Shown here: piece after piece, positions 54,101 through 60,100 of the stretch | Layout of the letters: each line of letters begins with the position of its first letter | How positions within the stretch are numbered: the first letter of the stretch is position 1 | Source: Micrasema longulum | Lineage: Eukaryota > Arthropoda > Insecta > Trichoptera > Brachycentridae | Reading direction: 5' to 3' | DNA length: 64,000 bases | Assembly (NCBI GenBank): GCA_022494885.1 | Contig: JAGVSM010000951.1 | Coordinates: 78,901 to 142,900, forward strand | Translations under genes and position numbers: made by a program | The notes under the pieces: model-generated | Databases searched by the model: none | Told to the model about the DNA's origin: nothing | The model's input: only the letters and a program-made list of their open reading frames with translations

Positions 54101-57100
54101 TTCACGCGGCGAATATCTCTTTGTGTGGAAAACACAAGAGAAGGCTCTTCCTCAAGAGGATCTGCAAACAGGAAAAAATAGTATAACTATCGGATTAAAG
54201 GCAGGCAACCTTTGTTGGGTTGTCAGTTCATAAATTTATTTTCAAAAGTTATATGAGGTTCAGTGCTAAGTAAGCTGCTGACGTCACAGCATGACCAGTA
54301 AAGATCTATTGGGACGGGTCCCCATAAGTCAATCTCACCCTCCAGGCCTCTTAACATTTATTGCTAAACCTCCTCCTCCAAGCACAGGTCCTTAAAGTAT
54401 CCGGGTATTAGCAAAGGGGCAAGACCATTTTTAGGACTGTATTGGCGTGCAGATGTGAGGTAACGACATTGACATTTAAATCCGCTGAAGCAATGGACAT
54501 ATTTGAAATGAGAGTTCTTCGCCAAATCTGATGGAGATAAGTGGCGCATAAGATGCAATGATGAATTATACAGCATTTGTGAAGCCCTTGATATTTCAAC
54601 ACAGGCTAGATATATACAGAGAATGCCAAATGCGCGGGTACTTAAGAGAATCATGACTGGTTATCCAGGAGGTACAGAAGGACTGGAAGACCTGGGCCGA
54701 GGTGGGAGGACGATGTAAAAAAATGAAGCACTGCTTGTACAAGTTGCAAAGTGGAAGACTGTGGCTGAGGACAGGCGGAGTTAGAGGCATACGAAAGTGG
54801 CCGAGGCTCGATTTGGGCTTTAGCGCCATCGAAGAAGAATATTAGGTAGGGGATGAGTGGTCTCATATCCTCAGGTTTAACCAGTGGTACTCTAAAGATG
54901 TGACACTCGTCTATATTTATATAAAATGTTTTTCGTCATCTGGACTGCAGAACCTAATTGGGAATACACGACATGATAAATATGAGTAAGATAATATGCA
55001 AATCTTTTATTTCATTTCATTTTTGTTAACGGATGGAATTAATTACCATTGATGGCCGTGCAGTGTGTGGAGCCAGTTAGTCGGTAGCCTTCAACACAGG
55101 AACAGGAGAAGGATCCCACCATATTGTGACAGACCTGGTCACAGCTGCCATCCAACTCGCATTCATTAAGGTCTTAAAAGGGAAAAAATAATGACCAAGT
55201 TTAGTGCTAACTGAGTCAATTATGTGATGGAATTTATTTAATTTAATTTATGTTTATCATTTTTAATAATTTTATCTATAAACTCATTCAGTTCAGTTTC
55301 ACATAGCTGTGTTTATTAATAAAACAAATTTGATAAACTAAGTATATCAAAATCAAAAAGTATCTTCAAAAAGAACATAATTGGCAAATTGAAAGTCTAT
55401 AATAATTATTATCCTACCAACACCAATATAAGATTATAAAATTAAAGAATACAAGAAAACACTTCTATTATTTAATATTTCAAAATAAATTCAATACCTA
55501 TAAAAAAAAAGTTAAGTCAGCCAGTAATACTTAGTCTTTATTGAGATCCCAGATACCTAAGTTTGGTCTAAATTTGAAATGGCGTAATCTGCCGGTCTAA
55601 AAGTAATTATTTTAGTTACATAAATCTTTTAAGTATATTTTTTAATAAAAGTACTTAAAAAAATTACTGTTTCTTTCTAATTTATGGGTTTTTATTTTGT
55701 ATATTTGATGTGGCAAAATCATATGATTTCCTCATTTTGCTTGTGTTTTACCAGACTACAGCCTTAGCTTTCATTGGAAAATCCATATTATAAAACTGAA
55801 AATATGTGTATTTTTGTTTGTCCAACACAGAAACTCCTCCAAAACGGCTAGTCGTAACCATAACGATGTGAAATTTGGATATGTCATTGTTTGCAGTTTC
55901 TAGGTCAACAATGCTAATTTTGAGCCAAATTTATCTCGGCCTTCCTCGGCACAGAGACAAAGTCTTTATCGGTAAGTCGTAGCGATGTGAAGTTTAGAAT
56001 CAACATTTGAAATTACATTTTAAATCAACCGTGCTGTTTTTAAGCCAAAATTTACTCGACCTTCCTCAGTATAAAATTGGAACTATTTAATAGTATGGGG
56101 CATCACTCCTTTTCCAGTAAAATAATTACATTTCCTAATTTGAATTATTTGAAATGGCAGAAATCAAAACAACAAAGATTGTACATGTGCAAATTTCACA
56201 AATGAGAAAATGACGATTAAGAATGCTATTCACCTTATTTATTGAATTTTAATTTATTTATTATTATTTATTTTTTTAATAAAAACCTTTATTAGCATAA
56301 ATAAACAGTACATTCAGTAAAAAAATGGAACACTTAAGGTTGAACTTGCCAAAAAAGAGTCTAGCTCTTGTGCTTGGCAAGTTTACAAAATAACATAAAA
56401 AAGAAACAAAAAATGCAAAACAAAATAATAAAATAAATAAAAAATTAAACAATTTTAAAAATTGAGAAAATATAACAATAAAAAAATTAAATAAAATCAC
56501 AAAATTTATAAACACAGGCACATATTAAACATACATTTCTTTTTTCAAAATACAGTTAATGTTAATTATGTCAAGAAGCTTTTCTTTAATTTATCTTTAA
56601 ATTTTCCATAATTTATTTCTTGACGTAGATTTTGTGGTAAATTATTGAAAAGTTCCGTCCTATGTAAGTATAATGATGTTTGGCCGTGGTAGTTTTGATT
56701 CTCTGTAGAGCGAGGCATCCTGTTCTCAACCTTCCCGTAATACGGTCCGATGGGGGGCTCTCCTTATGCACTTGGAGCATACAGCACTTTCCGTAGATAT
56801 TATGTACATATAATTAATTGTGAACTATATTCCGATATTCATTCGCACACATGTGAATCCTCGGAATTGAAGAATACATTATGAAGTTAGCAGTTTTATT
56901 GCACGAATTGAAGACTTTACTACTCCTTGTTTAACAAAAATAACAATAGTAATAGTAGCGCATTTATACGTACCAACACACTCATCGCCCTTAGGCTCCT
57001 CGCCCAGTGGGCAGAAGCAACTGGGTCCTTCGATGGTTGCTCTACAGCCGTGCGCACATTCCACAGTATCGCACATGGCAGTGGAGTTACCTAAATACAT

Positions 57101-60100
57101 CAGTCATTTTGTTTATAGGGAACAAAAAAATAAATGCAAAATTGTAAAAGAATAAATATATGGATATAATAAATATTTTAAAAGGACAGAACACATTAAA
57201 TATATAACACAAAAAATTAGAAAATTTTCCCATATCTTCAAGTCGATACGTAACATCTAATCCCTAATTAAACTCAAACAACTATTAACAAATTACAAAT
57301 GGGATGGAGAATACCTTAAATAAGGGAATATGGAAGTCTAGGCATTTACAGGGCTCATGACTTGTCATTGGCTGGTTTAAGTGGCCACTTTACACACTGT
57401 GCAACATTCACCATTTTGCCCATGTTTGAACATCCATATTTCTTTAATTCTTCCATTTGTTGATTTTAGTGAAGTTAAAGAGCTGAAACCTTTATTGTTG
57501 TGAAGAGATTCATCTGACTGAATTATTTCACATACTAAGCAACGCCTGAAAAACAATTTTTCAATTTTTAAACTTCTTGTACCAATTGGTTTCATTACAA
57601 TATTTGAGTTTGACACAGTGTGTAAAGTGGCCACTTAAACCAGCCAATGACAGGTCATACGCCCTGCAAATGCCTAGACTTCCATATTCCCTTATTTAAG
57701 GTATTCTCCATCCCTGTTGTAATTTGTTAATCTTAATGACTCCGGAGGGGGTGAAATCTAGTCTTTTGTCTACGAACATTTGGATAAACTCAAATATTGT
57801 AATCAAACAACTATATTATAATAGGATGGAGAGGCACTAATGAATAAATATTAAAACCTCTCAAATCTGTTCAAAAATCGTTCATTCAAATAATTTTTAA
57901 AAAGCCCTTCAGGTACCCCAGCGTCAAATGGTTTGAGGAATTCGAGATGTTAGATATAAGGCAATTATATATCTCTAGAATAATAATGTTTGTGAAAGCA
58001 AATTATTCTACCAAATCTCAAAAGGAACACTCCCACACAACCAGAAGTCAAACTAGAGGATGGGTCATGGGGTCTATCACAAACTCTGAATTCGGGCAAA
58101 GAAATTTCAGGTTTCTAAGCCCCAAAATATTAAATATATTACCCGAACATTGCAAAATCATGATTTGGATTCAATGAAATAAATTTGGAAAAAAATGGTT
58201 ACTGGATTTAGATAGAGAAAAATCAGAAAATTTACTCAAAAGCATTCTTAAATAAAAAATGGTATAATTAAATATTGTATGAGTGTATAGTAAAATATTG
58301 TTTATTTTGGCATAAAAATGTCAGCCTTAAAACAGGTTGTACCTAGTTAGGCAGACTAGACATAATCCAGAGAAATCTATTACCTAAGTATGTATGTAGC
58401 AGATAAAGAAATGGTATTTTTTTGTTAATAAACCATAAATATTATTATTATATTACAACTTACAACTGAGATGGAAAACATTTCCAAATAAGAAGAATCG
58501 CATTGCATACATTAACGCACACATTGTAACATTTTCCAAATAATTGTTATCACCTTATGCTTAATTCTTTTCATTTGAACTCGTTTATTCCCATAATTAC
58601 ATAAAATCATGGTTGACAACCCCTGCTTGCACTTGCATATAACACAGAAATTTGTTTAGTCTTCCACCAATCTGACGACGCCGGTCAAGACGAAACCCAG
58701 TCGCTGGTAAAAATTATAAACAAAGGTGGAATAAAACTACATGCATATTTTCATTATTATGAGAGATTTGTCAGTCGGTAAATAAAGTAATGGGGTACCA
58801 CAGTAGGCCCACTCGTCACTGTTGTCCGGACAATTGGGGACGCCATTGCAGTAGAGGGAGATGGGAACGCAGGTTGTGCGTTCAGAGCATCTCACTTCGT
58901 TTGGAGGACAAGTTAAACCTTTTGAACCTAAAAAAAATGTCAGTTTATTTATAAAAATTCATTGTATTTTTATATTAAAATTATACGAGATATATCTAAA
59001 AAATATGTTCATTTGACAGGTTAAAGAAAGCAAGTACCTAAAAATAAAAAATGGGAATAAATCTTTAGATCTTCATCATCATTTCCTTTCCGCACCTAAT
59101 GGTGCATAGGGCACTGCATTTGTACACCAATCGCAGCGCATCTTGATCATTTTTGTAGCATGAAGGTAAGATGATCAGTCTTGCGCTTCAGTTACCAGCC
59201 CAGAGACTATGAAATATTCTAGTGTGAAACCACCCCTTTAAATAAATATGTCAATCAACCATGTCGGGAATCGAACCTGAGACCTCTTGCATGGCAGGCT
59301 AACGCGCTGACCACTATACCACGAAGCCGACAAGATCTTAAACTACCATATTTTTCGAACCATTAGGGTGCATCTTATGGTAAGATGCGTCTTACCATCC
59401 AAAACATTTTTTTTTATAAAAATTGATAGATAGATTTTGGGTTTATCTTGAGGTCTGATGCGTCTTATCGTCCAAAACATTTTTTATTTTGTGGTGCATC
59501 TTATGTTCCGATGCGTCTTATCGTCCATTCGTCGTGTACATTATTGAGACCTTATTGAACTATCTCACGTATCTCCTAACCATTGAATCACTCGTCACAT
59601 GTTCTCTGTACACCTCAGAGATATGTTTATTTATTTAAATCTTTAAGTACAAAGAATACGTAAGTACAAATAGTAAGGCTCACACATATTAGCCTAAATA
59701 AAAGTACATTCTGTTATTCATATTAAAGGATTAGGAATGTGGAGTCAGGTGATGAGATTGAAGGTGACCAGAAGAAGGGGTTGAAAATGCTCACTTTCGT
59801 CTACTTGACATTCCATTTTGAAGGTTTGTAATCAAATAAAATAATATACGTAACGTGAATCAAATAATATTTTGTAGAGTAGAAAATTTTCTTCCAAATA
59901 ACATAACCTTGACCATTTTGTTTCACTTTTCGTGCTCATTTTTAAATTTGGAAAAAACGGACACAACAAAATATTATGTTAGCACCTTATATATTCATGC
60001 ATTAAAAAAAAATAGGACTACATCCTTACACTCAGTAGGTGATTCGTCAGACGTGTCTGGCCCAAGGAGGTCGTCTCCTCCACAGTCTGTTTCCCCATCA

